Below are positions 18,917 to 27,391 of a stretch of 64,000 nucleotides of DNA, piece after piece (within the stretch, counting starts at the first letter, position 1; every line of letters begins with the position of its first letter). Below the pieces are notes generated by a model. It ran no database searches, was not told the DNA's origin, and saw only the letters and a list, made by a program, of their open reading frames with translations. The DNA comes from SKHV01 sp963678565 (GTDB lineage: Bacteria > Bacteroidota > Bacteroidia > Bacteroidales > Prolixibacteraceae), in NCBI GenBank assembly GCA_963678565.1, contig OY782875.1:1550001-1614000 (forward strand), read 5' to 3'. Position numbers and translations under genes: made by a program.

Positions 18917-19471
18917 CTAATATTTAAATACACCGTTTATTTCATTCAAGCTTTTCTGCTTCTTATCTTTCTCTGAAAGTTGAATGTCTTTTTCTGGAAC
19001 AATCCAGTCGATTCCAAATTCAGGAGTATTCCATAATACCCCTCCATCATATTCTGGCGCATAATAGTTGTCGCATTTATAAGCAAATACAGCTGTTTCA
19101 CTCAATACAACAAATCCGTGAGCAAACCCTTGCGGAATAAAAACTTGATGTTGATTTTTATCATTAAGCTTTGCTGCGACATATTTTCCGAATGTTGGCG
19201 AATTCTTTCTTATATCAACAGCTACATCCAAAACTTCTCCTTCTAAGCAACGTACTAACTTGGATTGTGTATATGGTGGATATTGAAAATGCAATCCTCG
19301 CAAAACTCCGAAGGAAGATTTTGATTGATTATCTTGCACAAAATTGATTTTTCCTACAGCTTCTTCAAATACATCTTGGCGAAAGGACTCAAAAAAATAA
19401 CCTCGATCATCCCCAAAAAATTTGGGCTTAAATATTAGAACTTCAGGAATTTCTGTTTTTATAATTTTCAT
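18917..19471 (-). CDS. rfbC: dTDP-4-dehydrorhamnose 3,5-epimerase
   Basis: Cupin-fold epimerase acting on dTDP-4-keto-6-deoxyglucose. The 184-aa length is typical. The catalytic His lies in VLRGLHFQYPPYTQSKLVRC, followed by VLDVAVDIRKNSPTFG and the IPQGFAHGF motif. It is the second gene of the rfbA-C-D-B set; 140 bp without recognised features separate it from rfbA. Confidence 0.96.
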   Translation of the reverse strand: MKIIKTEIPEVLIFKPKFFGDDRGYFFESFRQDVFEEAVGKINFVQDNQSKSSFGVLRGLHFQYPPYTQSKLVRCLEGEVLDVAVDIRKNSPTFGKYVAAKLNDKNQHQVFIPQGFAHGFVVLSETAVFAYKCDNYYAPEYDGGVLWNTPEFGIDWIVPEKDIQLSEKDKKQKSLNEINGVFKY

Positions 19472-19611
19472 TTAATATTTTCTAAATTTTTAGTCATTGA
19501 GAGGAACGAAGGAATCTATTATTCATAAAATTAATTACAGGAAAATTTTTAATTAAATTCTTCTCTATAACAAAATAACAGTTCCACAAAACCACAATTA
19601 AACATTTCAAG

Positions 19612-20484
19612 CTATTCAACTAACTTCAATAAATACTCACCATAAGCATTTTTCTTTAATGGTTCAGCAAGCTCTTTTAGTCGGGCATCATCGATCCATC
19701 CTTTTCTCCATGCAATTTCTTCCAAACATGCAACTTTTAATCCTTGACGGCTTTCAACAGTTTCAATAAAATTCGATGCTTGAAGTAAGGAATGATGCGT
19801 TCCTGTGTCTAACCATGCAAAACCACGTCCCATATTGCTTAACATTAATTGACCATTGTCTAGGTATTCTTGGTTCACAGAAGTAATTTCGTATTCGCCA
19901 CGTGGCGATGGTTTTACATTTTTTGCAATATCCACCACGCTATTGGGGTAGAAATACAAACCTACCACTGCGTAATTAGATTTAGGTTTATCTGGTTTTT
20001 CTTCAATGCTCACCACATTATGTTGATCATCAAACTCAGCTACACCATAACGCTCAGGATCATTTACATAATAACCGAAAATGCGAGCTTTATTTTCCTT
20101 TTCAACAGTTTTCTTTGCTTCTTGTAGAAGCCCCGTAAATCCATCTCCATAAAAAATATTATCTCCTAAAACCAGACAAACAGAGTCATTGCCAATAAAT
20201 TCTTCCCCTAAAGTAAACGCTTGTGCTAAGCCATCGGGAGAGGGTTGTACTTTGTATTGAAAGTTAACCCCCCATTGTTCACCAGTGCCTAATAAGTGTT
20301 CATACATCGGTAAATCGGAAGGAGTTGATATAATTAAAATCTCATTAATTCCTGCTAACATTAGTACGGAGATCGGATAGTAAATCATGGGTTTATCATA
20401 GATGGGTAACAATTGTTTCGATAAACCTTTTGTGATTGGGTATAATCTAGTACCGGAGCCTCCGGCTAATACAATGCCTTTCAT
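19612..20484 (-). CDS. rfbA: Glucose-1-phosphate thymidylyltransferase
   Basis: Makes dTDP-glucose from glucose-1-phosphate and dTTP; first step for dTDP-rhamnose and for other dTDP-deoxysugars. The 290-aa protein begins MKGIVLAGGSGTRLYPIT, with KQLLPIYDKPMIYYPI, the nucleotide-binding signature of the family. GDNIFYG supplies the metal-binding Asp, and GFAWLDTGTHHSL is also typical. It is the first gene of the leftward rfb set, so a promoter should lie in 20485-20700; I could not find a clear box there. Confidence 0.96.
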   Translation of the reverse strand: MKGIVLAGGSGTRLYPITKGLSKQLLPIYDKPMIYYPISVLMLAGINEILIISTPSDLPMYEHLLGTGEQWGVNFQYKVQPSPDGLAQAFTLGEEFIGNDSVCLVLGDNIFYGDGFTGLLQEAKKTVEKENKARIFGYYVNDPERYGVAEFDDQHNVVSIEEKPDKPKSNYAVVGLYFYPNSVVDIAKNVKPSPRGEYEITSVNQEYLDNGQLMLSNMGRGFAWLDTGTHHSLLQASNFIETVESRQGLKVACLEEIAWRKGWIDDARLKELAEPLKKNAYGEYLLKLVE

Positions 20485-20701
20485 TTGTATATTGTTTTAT
20501 TCTGTCACAATATCGAACATTTTGAAAAGGAATGCAATTTTCAAGTTGAATTATTATTAACTATTCATGATAATTAAATAATAAAATAGCTTTTTGTATT
20601 TAGTTCACTGTTTCTAGTTATGCTAAGTTTAATTCTTATTAATATGTCGTCTGTGACTTCCTTACTTGAAAAATAACCCCAAATTTAAAACACTTGAAAT
20701 C

Positions 20702-20736
20702 AAAAAAGCGCAATAGAGCTAATCTATCGCGCTTAT
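20702..20736 (-). terminator. Terminator of the cysC-cysD-cysN transcript
   Basis: Read on the minus strand, an 11-bp stem with one mismatch (AGCGCGATAGA with TCTATTGCGCT) is followed by TTTTTT. It lies about 50 bp after the cysN stop. The remaining gene-free sequence between rfbA and cysN (20485-20787) shows nothing else. Confidence 0.8.
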
Positions 20737-20787
20737 TATTTTTATTGTATTCTGTTTTAAATTTTCTCCCTTTCGGGGCAGAAGGTA

Positions 20788-22749
20788 TTAAATTGGGAAG
20801 ACCTTAGCGATATTTAAATATTCTAAAATCTTATCAGGATTAATTGCATTTTCTTCTGGTTTCAAAATCAATGAAGGTTTTGCTGGTGCCTCAAATTGAA
20901 TTTGAACGCCAGGCAAATCATTAATCTTACCATCTTCAGCCAATTGATACAATTCTGGTTTGTTATTCTTACAGAATTCCAAGTCCGCGTCCATATAAAT
21001 GGTATGGAAACGGTTGGCTCCAACAATCTCGGCCACCTGACTGCGAGTTGCTTCTTCCGGAGAAATAAATGAACAGATTGCGATGATTCCTTGCTCGTTT
21101 AAGATGCGGGCAATTTCAGCTACACGACGTAAATGTTCGGCACGATCAGTAGGGGAGAAATCTAATTCTTTTGATAAGCCTGAACGAACTGTACTACCAT
21201 CTAACAATACAGCAGTAGCCCCCATATCGAATAGTTGTTTTTCCAGCAAATAAGCCAATTCGTTTTTTCCTGAACCATGTAAACCGGTAATCCAAAGTGT
21301 TGCTCCTTTTTGTCCTAATTTTTTAGTTCGCTCTACTGACGGAATTAAACATTCTCCGGCATCAATTTGATTACGATATTCGTCTAATGAAATTTTGTTG
21401 GTCAATTCATCAGATGATAATTTATCAATGATCATTCCTACTGCACAAGTATTATGTGTAACAGGATCAATCAATACAAACGAACCGGTGCTTTTATTTT
21501 TTGAGTAGGGATCAAAGAAAATTGGTTTTACTGTGGTAATTACCGTACGACCAATTTCATTCAATTCAAAGTGATCAATCGATGATTTTTCTAAAGTATT
21601 GATATCCACCTTGTATTTTATACCATCAATTCTTGCTTTGGTTGTGTTGGTATTGTGCTTAATGTAGAATTGAGTGTTCGGATTCATGGCTTTTTCATCC
21701 ATCCATACCAACATGGCCTCAAAATGACGTTCCACATGAGGTAAGTTATCAGGATGAACAATCATTTCTCCGCGTGAGATATCAATTTCATCTTCAAGGG
21801 TAACGGTTACCGATTGAGGTGGAAAGGCTTGCTCCAATTCGCCATCGTAAGTTACAATCGATTTTACTTTCGATTTGGTACGAGATGGTAAAACCGTAAT
21901 TTCATCGCCTTTCTTAATAATTCCTGAAGCAATTTTTGCCGCGAAACCACGGAAATCCCTATCCGGGCGATTTACATATTGAACAGGATAACGCAAGTCT
22001 TCGAAATTGTGGTCGCTTCCGGTATGAATGGTTTCTAAAAACTCCAACATACTTTTACCATGGTACCAATCCATTTTTGTGGTTGGCTCTACCACATTTT
22101 CCCCTTTTAGTGCCGAAAGTGGAATAAACTCCACATCGGGTATATCTAACTGGGTAACAAAGTTTTTATATTCCTTTACAATTTCATTGAAACGATCCTG
22201 ACTGTAATCAACCAAGTCCATTTTATTAACCGCCAAAACCACATGTTTAATTCCTAATAGGTTAACTAAGTAGGTGTGGCGGCGAGTTTGCGTAATTACT
22301 CCTTTGGTTGCATCGATGAGGATAATTGCCAAGTTCGCAGTGGATGCGCCTGTTACCATATTTCGGGTATACTGCTCATGTCCCGGGCAATCGGCAATAA
22401 TGAATTTTCGTTTATTGGTCGAGAAGTAGCGGTAGGCCACATCAATAGTAATACCTTGCTCGCGTTCTGCTTTTAAACCATCGAGTAAAAGTGCATAATC
22501 GATGTCTTCACCGGCATGCCCCACGCGTTTACTATCGCGCTCAAGAGCTGCCAACTGATCTTCGTACAACATTTTACTATCGAACATTAAGCGCCCAATC
22601 AAAGTAGATTTTCCATCATCTACCGATCCTGCAGTTAAAATCCTTAGAAGATCTTTTTTCTCATCTTGATCTAAAAACTCTTGAATATCTAAGGAGCCTC
22701 GTGAGCCTCCAATTGGGGTATCTGTATTTTTATTTGAACTATTTGTCAT
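20788..22749 (-). CDS. cysN: Sulfate adenylyltransferase subunit 1 fused to a degenerate APS-kinase-like domain
   Basis: GTPase subunit of ATP sulfurylase; with CysD it makes adenylyl sulfate. Residues about 1-460 carry the translation-factor-like GTPase: GSVDDGKSTLIGRL (G1), DCPGHEQYTRNM (G3), NKMDLVD (G4), then two beta-barrel domains. Residues about 470-653 resemble APS kinase, as in CysNC fusions, but key residues are altered. The P-loop reads GLHGSGKNEL instead of GSGK(S/T)T; the catalytic DGDNVR motif reads DGSTVR; and the KGLYxKARAG lid reads PELYQLAEDG. The domain is therefore probably not an active kinase. An intact separate cysC lies two genes upstream in the same unit. Confidence 0.93.
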   Translation of the reverse strand: MTNSSNKNTDTPIGGSRGSLDIQEFLDQDEKKDLLRILTAGSVDDGKSTLIGRLMFDSKMLYEDQLAALERDSKRVGHAGEDIDYALLLDGLKAEREQGITIDVAYRYFSTNKRKFIIADCPGHEQYTRNMVTGASTANLAIILIDATKGVITQTRRHTYLVNLLGIKHVVLAVNKMDLVDYSQDRFNEIVKEYKNFVTQLDIPDVEFIPLSALKGENVVEPTTKMDWYHGKSMLEFLETIHTGSDHNFEDLRYPVQYVNRPDRDFRGFAAKIASGIIKKGDEITVLPSRTKSKVKSIVTYDGELEQAFPPQSVTVTLEDEIDISRGEMIVHPDNLPHVERHFEAMLVWMDEKAMNPNTQFYIKHNTNTTKARIDGIKYKVDINTLEKSSIDHFELNEIGRTVITTVKPIFFDPYSKNKSTGSFVLIDPVTHNTCAVGMIIDKLSSDELTNKISLDEYRNQIDAGECLIPSVERTKKLGQKGATLWITGLHGSGKNELAYLLEKQLFDMGATAVLLDGSTVRSGLSKELDFSPTDRAEHLRRVAEIARILNEQGIIAICSFISPEEATRSQVAEIVGANRFHTIYMDADLEFCKNNKPELYQLAEDGKINDLPGVQIQFEAPAKPSLILKPEENAINPDKILEYLNIAKVFPI

Positions 22750-22756
22750 AATATTG

Positions 22757-23190
22757 AATTTATAAGGTTGAGTTTAAGATTTAGGTTTAGTTTGTTAGAG
22801 TTCTAATAATTTTATTTAATTCAAGTATCAAATCATCATATTTTGAAAGCAATTCCTTTTTTATATTAGATTTAAAGTAACCTACACTGTTTCAATAAAT
22901 GATATGGTTTTGAGTTTCAAATGCAGAACCTCTTGCAATAATGTAAAAATTCGATTTATCCTTTTTTGTTTTTCTTCCAAAGGCTTCAGCAATATTTGCT
23001 GATACACTACTTGATGATCTTCTCAATTGTGATGTTAGACTGTAATCTTCAGATCTAGGTAAATCAATTGTGAGCTGAAAAACTTCAACAGCTAATTGGT
23101 GACCATGTTGCCAAACTGGCATATCTCTGAAAGTTTTATACATTTATTAATCTTAATCTTAACCTTAATCTTTTTCTTATTCTTAACCTA
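22757..23190. mobile_element. Four-helix-bundle repeat element 1 (TTAATCTTAACC flavour)
   Basis: The gap between cysD and cysN is filled by a broken four-helix-bundle gene with short-period sequence on both sides. Right flank (about 23148-23190): TTAATCTTAATCTTAACC and variants. Left flank (about 22760-22791): AAGGTTGAGTTTAAGATT and TAGGTTTAG, which is the same word in inverted orientation. This arrangement is shared with four other loci in the window, each with a different word. Mobility is an inference; no transposase is present. Confidence 0.55.
22787..23143 (-). pseudogene. Four-helix-bundle (23S IVS/S23-like) protein gene with in-frame TGA
   Basis: The open part (83 codons) reads as the N-terminal two thirds of a four-helix-bundle protein of the 23S-rRNA-intervening-sequence family: FRDMPVWQHGHQLAVEVF, LTSQLRRSSSSVSANIAEAF and ARGSAFETQNHIIY. 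It then meets TGA at 22892-22894. The same frame continues for 34 more codons (NSVGYFKSNIKKELLSKYDD and so on) to a TAA at 22787. The total of 118 codons is the usual family length, and a Gly codon (GGA) is expected where the TGA stands. This is a single-base nonsense lesion, or less likely recoding. It lies between cysD and cysN. Confidence 0.88.
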
Positions 23191-23209
23191 TTTTTAATTG
23201 CCTTGGTAA

Positions 23210-24118
23210 TTAAAAATACCCTTCTCGTTTCTTTTGTTCCATGCTTGCGTCCTGATCAAAATCGATCACCCGAGTAGTACGCTCCGAAACAGTTACGGTC
23301 ATCATCTCTTCTACAATCTCTTCAATTGTAGTTGCCGACGATTCAACAGCTCCGGTAAGTGGATAACAACCCAAAGTTCTAAAACGAACCATTTTCATTT
23401 CGGCTTTGTCGCGTAATTCTTTAGGCATACGATCATCATCTACCATCACCCATGTTCCGTCCATATTGACCATTGGACGCTCTTTTGCGTAGTACAACGG
23501 AACAATTGGAATATTTTCTAATCTGATGTATTGCCAAACGTCTAATTCAGTCCAGTTGGAAATTGGGAAAACTCGGATAGATTCTCCCTTGTGTACCTTT
23601 GCGTTGAAGGTATCCCACAATTCAGGACGTTGGTTTTTAGGATCCCATTGATGGTATTTATCACGGAAAGAGAAGATGCGTTCTTTTGCACGTGATTTCT
23701 CCTCATCGCGACGGGCGCCACCAAATGCTGCATCGAATTTGTATTTATCTAAACCAGCTAATAAGGCTTGCGTTTTCATTACATCGGTATGTACTTTGCT
23801 ACCATGGGTAAATGGTCCTACTCCCGACTCAAAGCCTTCTTTATTATAATTTACAATTAAATCCCAATTATTTTCCTTCGCATAATTATCACGGAATTCA
23901 ATCATCTCTTTAAATTTCCATTTTGAGTCGATGTGCATTAAAGGAAAGGGAACTTTACCTGGATAAAATGCTTTTTCTGCTAAGCGCACCATTACCGATG
24001 AATCTTTTCCAATGGAGTAAAGCATCACCGGATTTTCGAATTCTGCAGCAACTTCACGAATAATCTGAATTGCTTCTGCTTCCAATTCTTTTAAATGGGA
24101 TAAATTATAATCTTGCAT
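23210..24118 (-). CDS. cysD: Sulfate adenylyltransferase subunit 2
   Basis: Catalytic PP-loop subunit of ATP sulfurylase (302 aa, normal length). The nucleotide-binding loop is YSIGKDSSVMVRLAEKAF. Other family marks are HIDSKWKFKEMIEFRD, FGGARRDEEKSRAKER and the C-terminal DQDASMEQKKREGYF. It works with CysN in the same leftward unit. No APS/PAPS reductase or sulfite reductase gene is in the window, so the product may be meant for sulfation and not for assimilation. Confidence 0.97.
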   Translation of the reverse strand: MQDYNLSHLKELEAEAIQIIREVAAEFENPVMLYSIGKDSSVMVRLAEKAFYPGKVPFPLMHIDSKWKFKEMIEFRDNYAKENNWDLIVNYNKEGFESGVGPFTHGSKVHTDVMKTQALLAGLDKYKFDAAFGGARRDEEKSRAKERIFSFRDKYHQWDPKNQRPELWDTFNAKVHKGESIRVFPISNWTELDVWQYIRLENIPIVPLYYAKERPMVNMDGTWVMVDDDRMPKELRDKAEMKMVRFRTLGCYPLTGAVESSATTIEEIVEEMMTVTVSERTTRVIDFDQDASMEQKKREGYF

Positions 24119-24152
24119 ACACCTTATATTTTCTATTTATTATTTTCACTTT

Positions 24153-24296
24153 GTCATCATGATCCCGATGGCTATCGAGATGTTGAAGGAGCTCCTTCGA
24201 TAACACTATTTATACTATCTTATGTCCTTCAGACGTTTATTTATTTACGTTGCTCGCTGCTTATTGCCATCATGAGCTTTAGCGAAGGATCTCAAC
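24153..24296. repeat. Decayed MITE/REP-like repeat between cysC and cysD
   Basis: GTCATCATGATCCCGATGG near 24153 and CATGAGCTTTAGCGAAGGAT near 24271 resemble the two arms of the GTCATCCTGAG..GAAGGATCTC repeats found near glmS. A perfect 14-bp palindrome GAAGGAGCTCCTTC lies at 24185-24198. No protein-coding sequence is seen in this 179-bp gap. Confidence 0.5.
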
Positions 24297-24297
24297 C

Positions 24298-24915
24298 TCA
24301 CTCTTGACTTTCTCCACTTTCACTTTTTATGATTGGTAAAACACTATCCAATAAAATTTTCACAGACTTCTCTACACTTTGGTTTGATGTATCAATACTT
24401 ATCTGTGCGTCTTTTGGAATTTCAAATGGAGCGCTAATCCCTGTGAAATTAGGAATCAATCCGGCGCGAGCTTTTGCATATAAGCCTTTTACATCTCGTT
24501 GTTCACAAACTTCCAATGGGGTACTTACATGTACTTCAAAAAAATCTTCAGCACCTACAATATTGCGAACAATTGCTCTTGTTTTTTCAGTTGGACTTAC
24601 AAACGCACAAAGTGTAATAATTCCACAGTTGGAAAATAATTTAGTAACTTCTGCTATACGTCTGATGTTTTCATTTCGATCTTCAGGTGAAAAGGTGAGG
24701 TTATTGTTGATTCCAGAGCGAATGTTGTCTCCATCTAAAGTTTGAGTTAAGTATCCTTTGTTAAAAAGTGCCCTTTCTAAAGCTACTGATAAAGTTGTTT
24801 TGCCCGATCCGGATAATCCGGTAAACCAAATTACTTTAGCACGCTGTTTAAGCTTATTTTCTTTTTCTTCGCGTTGAATAATCTGATCAAATACGGTAAA
24901 TATATTATCCTGCAT
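24298..24915 (-). CDS. cysC: Adenylylsulfate kinase
   Basis: Phosphorylates adenylyl sulfate to PAPS, the universal sulfate donor. The 205-aa protein has all catalytic motifs intact: P-loop GLSGSGKTTL, the LDGDNIRSGI motif with its catalytic Asp, FSPEDRNENIRR, CAFVSP and the lid VKGLYAKARAGLIPNFTGI. It is the first gene of the leftward cysC-cysD-cysN unit and divergent from the SLC13 permease. The intact motifs contrast with the degenerate kinase-like tail of CysN. Confidence 0.96.
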   Translation of the reverse strand: MQDNIFTVFDQIIQREEKENKLKQRAKVIWFTGLSGSGKTTLSVALERALFNKGYLTQTLDGDNIRSGINNNLTFSPEDRNENIRRIAEVTKLFSNCGIITLCAFVSPTEKTRAIVRNIVGAEDFFEVHVSTPLEVCEQRDVKGLYAKARAGLIPNFTGISAPFEIPKDAQISIDTSNQSVEKSVKILLDSVLPIIKSESGESQE

Positions 24916-25225
24916 TTCTAAAATTAATTCTCGTCTTTATATAAAAAAATCGCTCTTTATTTTCTTATTTGCATCTGAACTTTAGACACAAAGAAACTCT
25001 ATCATAAAAAGTGGTGCTAAAATAGAAAAAAATAGAAACACCCCCTAACACAATGCCGGAAATACCATTTTATAGGTAGAATGATTTTTTTATTCAAATA
25101 GCTTGTATCAGCATCACTTCCAGAAAATATTCATAAACTAATTTCTCTTAATTGTCAATTGTCAACCAATCAATTATCATTTCCTTTAGTTTTTTTCTAT
25201 TTTTGAAACTTAAATTTTAAGCGTT
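24916..25225. other. Divergent intergenic region between cysC and the SLC13 permease
   Basis: This 310-bp AT-rich stretch has no open frame. It must hold the promoters for both directions. Only the -7-like box for the permease near its right end can be named; a repeated ATTGTCAATTGTCAACC motif near 25151-25166 might be an operator, which is a guess. Confidence 0.4.
25198..25205 (+). promoter_or_regulatory. Possible -7 promoter box for the SLC13 permease
   Basis: TATTTTTG matches TAnnTTTG exactly and lies 21 bp before the TTG start at 25226. No convincing TTG is present at the -33 position. Confidence 0.4.
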
Positions 25226-27031
25226 TTGACATTCTCAACCTACATAGTATTAATCACAATTTTAGTCATGATTGTGGCATTGGTAAAAGATGCCATGCGA
25301 CCAGGCTTAATTATTTTTTCTTCGGCGGTTTTGTTGATGGTTTTGGGGATCATTACACCAAATGAATTGGTTGCCGGTTTTTCAAACAAGGGAATGTTAA
25401 CGATTGCTGCACTTTTTTTAGTAAGCGAAGGTGTAAGATATTCAGGAGTTTTGAATAAAGTGGCCAACATTGCTTTACCAAAGAAAAAAAGGTCAGTACC
25501 CCGATTGCTTCTTTCAATCATGTTACCAATTTCCGGTTTGTCAGCTTTCCTTAATAATACTCCTGTGGTTATTATTTTTGGGCCGGTCATTAAAAATTGG
25601 GCGCAAAAGATTGGACTGTCTCCCAAGAAGTTTTTAATCCCGCTTTCTTATGCAACCATTTTTGGAGGGATTTGTACACTAATTGGAACATCAACAAATT
25701 TAGTTGTGGATGGTATGATGCAGGAAGCTGGTTTTGAAGGATTGGGGATGTTTGAATTAGGGAAAATTGGATTTGCTATTGCGCTTGTTGGATTTTTATA
25801 TGTTTCCTTCATTGGTCAACATTTTCTTCCTGATGCAAAAAAACTCAAAAATGCGAATCGTAATAATGACAAAGAGTATTACTACAGTTTATCGGTAACT
25901 CAAAATAGTAAATACATTGGAGAAATTATTAAGAACGGAGCATTAAACGATTTCAAAGATATTACAGTGGTTGCCGTGGAACGAGAAAATCAAACGTTTG
26001 ATTGTAATACCGATCGGGTTGTATTGCAAGAAGAAGATACGCTATTGATTCGAGGCTATAGTGAAGATATAGAATCGGTACTCCAGTTGAGTGGATTGAA
26101 AATTAATACACAAGGGAATATTGATGCGATTTTAAAAGAAGAAGACCTCCATCGTATTGAAGTTGTTCTGGCTCCTCGTTTCCCCGGAATTGGATCTACT
26201 TTAGAAGAATTTGACTTTCCCGCACGATATCAATCAGTTGTTCTGGCTTTACATCGCAATGGATCTAGTATCAGTTCTAATTTAAGTAAAGAGCGCTTGC
26301 GGCCGGGAGATACTTTGGTTTTAATGGCGAATGAGGAGTTTGTAGAAACCTGGAAAGAATCGAAAATTTTCTTTTTAATAAGCTCAAAAGGGGAAGTTGA
26401 AAAACCTGTGAAGACCTATAAAATAGGCTGGACGATACTTATTTTGATGATGATGATTTTGGGAGCGACTTTTGGAGATTACCTTCCAACGGTAAAAGGC
26501 AATCAACCCGATATGTTCTTCTTTGCTTCTTTGGCAGCAGTATTGATGGCAATCTTTAAAGTTTTTCCTCCAAAAAAATATTCAAAAGCGATTAGTTGGG
26601 ATGTGCTAATTACCATCGCATCTGCTTTTGCTATAAGTAAAGCTTTGGTCAACTCGGGTGCGGCGCAACAAATAGCACAATGGTCTATTAATTTGGTGAA
26701 GCACATGGGCCCGGGAGCAGTTTTGGCAGTGATCTATTTGCTTACAATGGTGTTTACTGAAGTGATTACCAATAATGCTGCGGCAGCAATTGCTTTCCCA
26801 ATTGCCATGTCGGCAGCGCACCAACTAGGCGTAGACCCACGTCCTTTTTTTATTGCCATTGCCATTGCAGCCTCAGCCAGTTTTTCGACTCCAATTGGTT
26901 ATCAAACTAATATGATTGTACAAGCAATCGGAAATTACAAGTTTCGAGATTATTTACGTATAGGTATTCCAATGAATATTTTGGCATTTCTTATTTCTGT
27001 ATTCTTGATACCTTTGATTTGGAAATTTTAG
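25226..27031 (+). CDS. SLC13-family permease with two TrkA-C domains (likely sulfate uptake)
   Basis: A 601-aa inner-membrane transporter of the divalent anion:Na+ symporter type. Hydrophobic helices fill about residues 1-195 and 400-601. Between them lie two TrkA-C-like soluble domains, one around KYIGEIIKNGALNDFKDITV and one around RIEVVLAPRFPGIGSTLEEF. The SLC13 signatures FLNNTPVVIIFGPVI and, near the C-terminus, SFSTPIGYQTNMIV are clear; the two substrate-binding hairpins carry NNTP and TNNAAA. I keep the TTG start at 25226, because the -7 box precedes it; ATG 25268 is an alternative. The divergent cysC-D-N genes make sulfate the likely cargo. Confidence 0.88.
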   Translation: MTFSTYIVLITILVMIVALVKDAMRPGLIIFSSAVLLMVLGIITPNELVAGFSNKGMLTIAALFLVSEGVRYSGVLNKVANIALPKKKRSVPRLLLSIMLPISGLSAFLNNTPVVIIFGPVIKNWAQKIGLSPKKFLIPLSYATIFGGICTLIGTSTNLVVDGMMQEAGFEGLGMFELGKIGFAIALVGFLYVSFIGQHFLPDAKKLKNANRNNDKEYYYSLSVTQNSKYIGEIIKNGALNDFKDITVVAVERENQTFDCNTDRVVLQEEDTLLIRGYSEDIESVLQLSGLKINTQGNIDAILKEEDLHRIEVVLAPRFPGIGSTLEEFDFPARYQSVVLALHRNGSSISSNLSKERLRPGDTLVLMANEEFVETWKESKIFFLISSKGEVEKPVKTYKIGWTILILMMMILGATFGDYLPTVKGNQPDMFFFASLAAVLMAIFKVFPPKKYSKAISWDVLITIASAFAISKALVNSGAAQQIAQWSINLVKHMGPGAVLAVIYLLTMVFTEVITNNAAAAIAFPIAMSAAHQLGVDPRPFFIAIAIAASASFSTPIGYQTNMIVQAIGNYKFRDYLRIGIPMNILAFLISVFLIPLIWKF

Positions 27032-27050
27032 AAAAATATGTGCCCAATAG

Positions 27051-27077
27051 ACCTTTCAGAGTTGTAAAACCTGAAAG
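27051..27077. repeat. Small palindromic repeat, copy 1
   Basis: ACCTTTCAGAGTTGTAAAAC followed by CTGAAAG forms a hairpin with a CTTTCAG/CTGAAAG stem. A nearly identical copy follows the wzi-like gene at 28841-28868, so both lie just after a stop codon. They may act as terminators or be REP-like units. Confidence 0.6.
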
Positions 27078-27391
27078 CGTGTAGGGGAGAGGTGATAAGG
27101 TTGCAAGTTGTAATTGTAATATTATTGCTCTACCTCAATTCTGTCTACTGTTTACTCATCACTTATTTCAATCTTCCCCGTCATTGCAAGGCACAAAGCC
27201 GTAACGCAGAGTAGCTACGTAGTAAATCTATAGTTCAATGCAGCACGTTTATTACAGTACCGAAGGAAAACAAGAATCAGTAAGGTTTTTCAAACGCTTA
27301 CTGGTTGAGGGAAAAAATTATCATTTATCACTTATCACTTATCAATTTGATTGTATCTTTACCAAAAAAATAATTTCCAAACACATTTCAA
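27078..27391. other. Non-coding region before the Wzi-like gene with repeat remnants
   Basis: No supported gene. A segment near 27180-27225 (CGTCATTGCAAGGCACAAAG and CCGTAACGCAGAGTAGC) looks like a REP-type remnant. At 27318-27345 a short-period run occurs (TTATCATTTATCACTTATC, then ACTTATCAA), similar in style to the flanks of the four-helix-bundle genes. An open frame at 27238-27567 is judged spurious. Confidence 0.5.
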
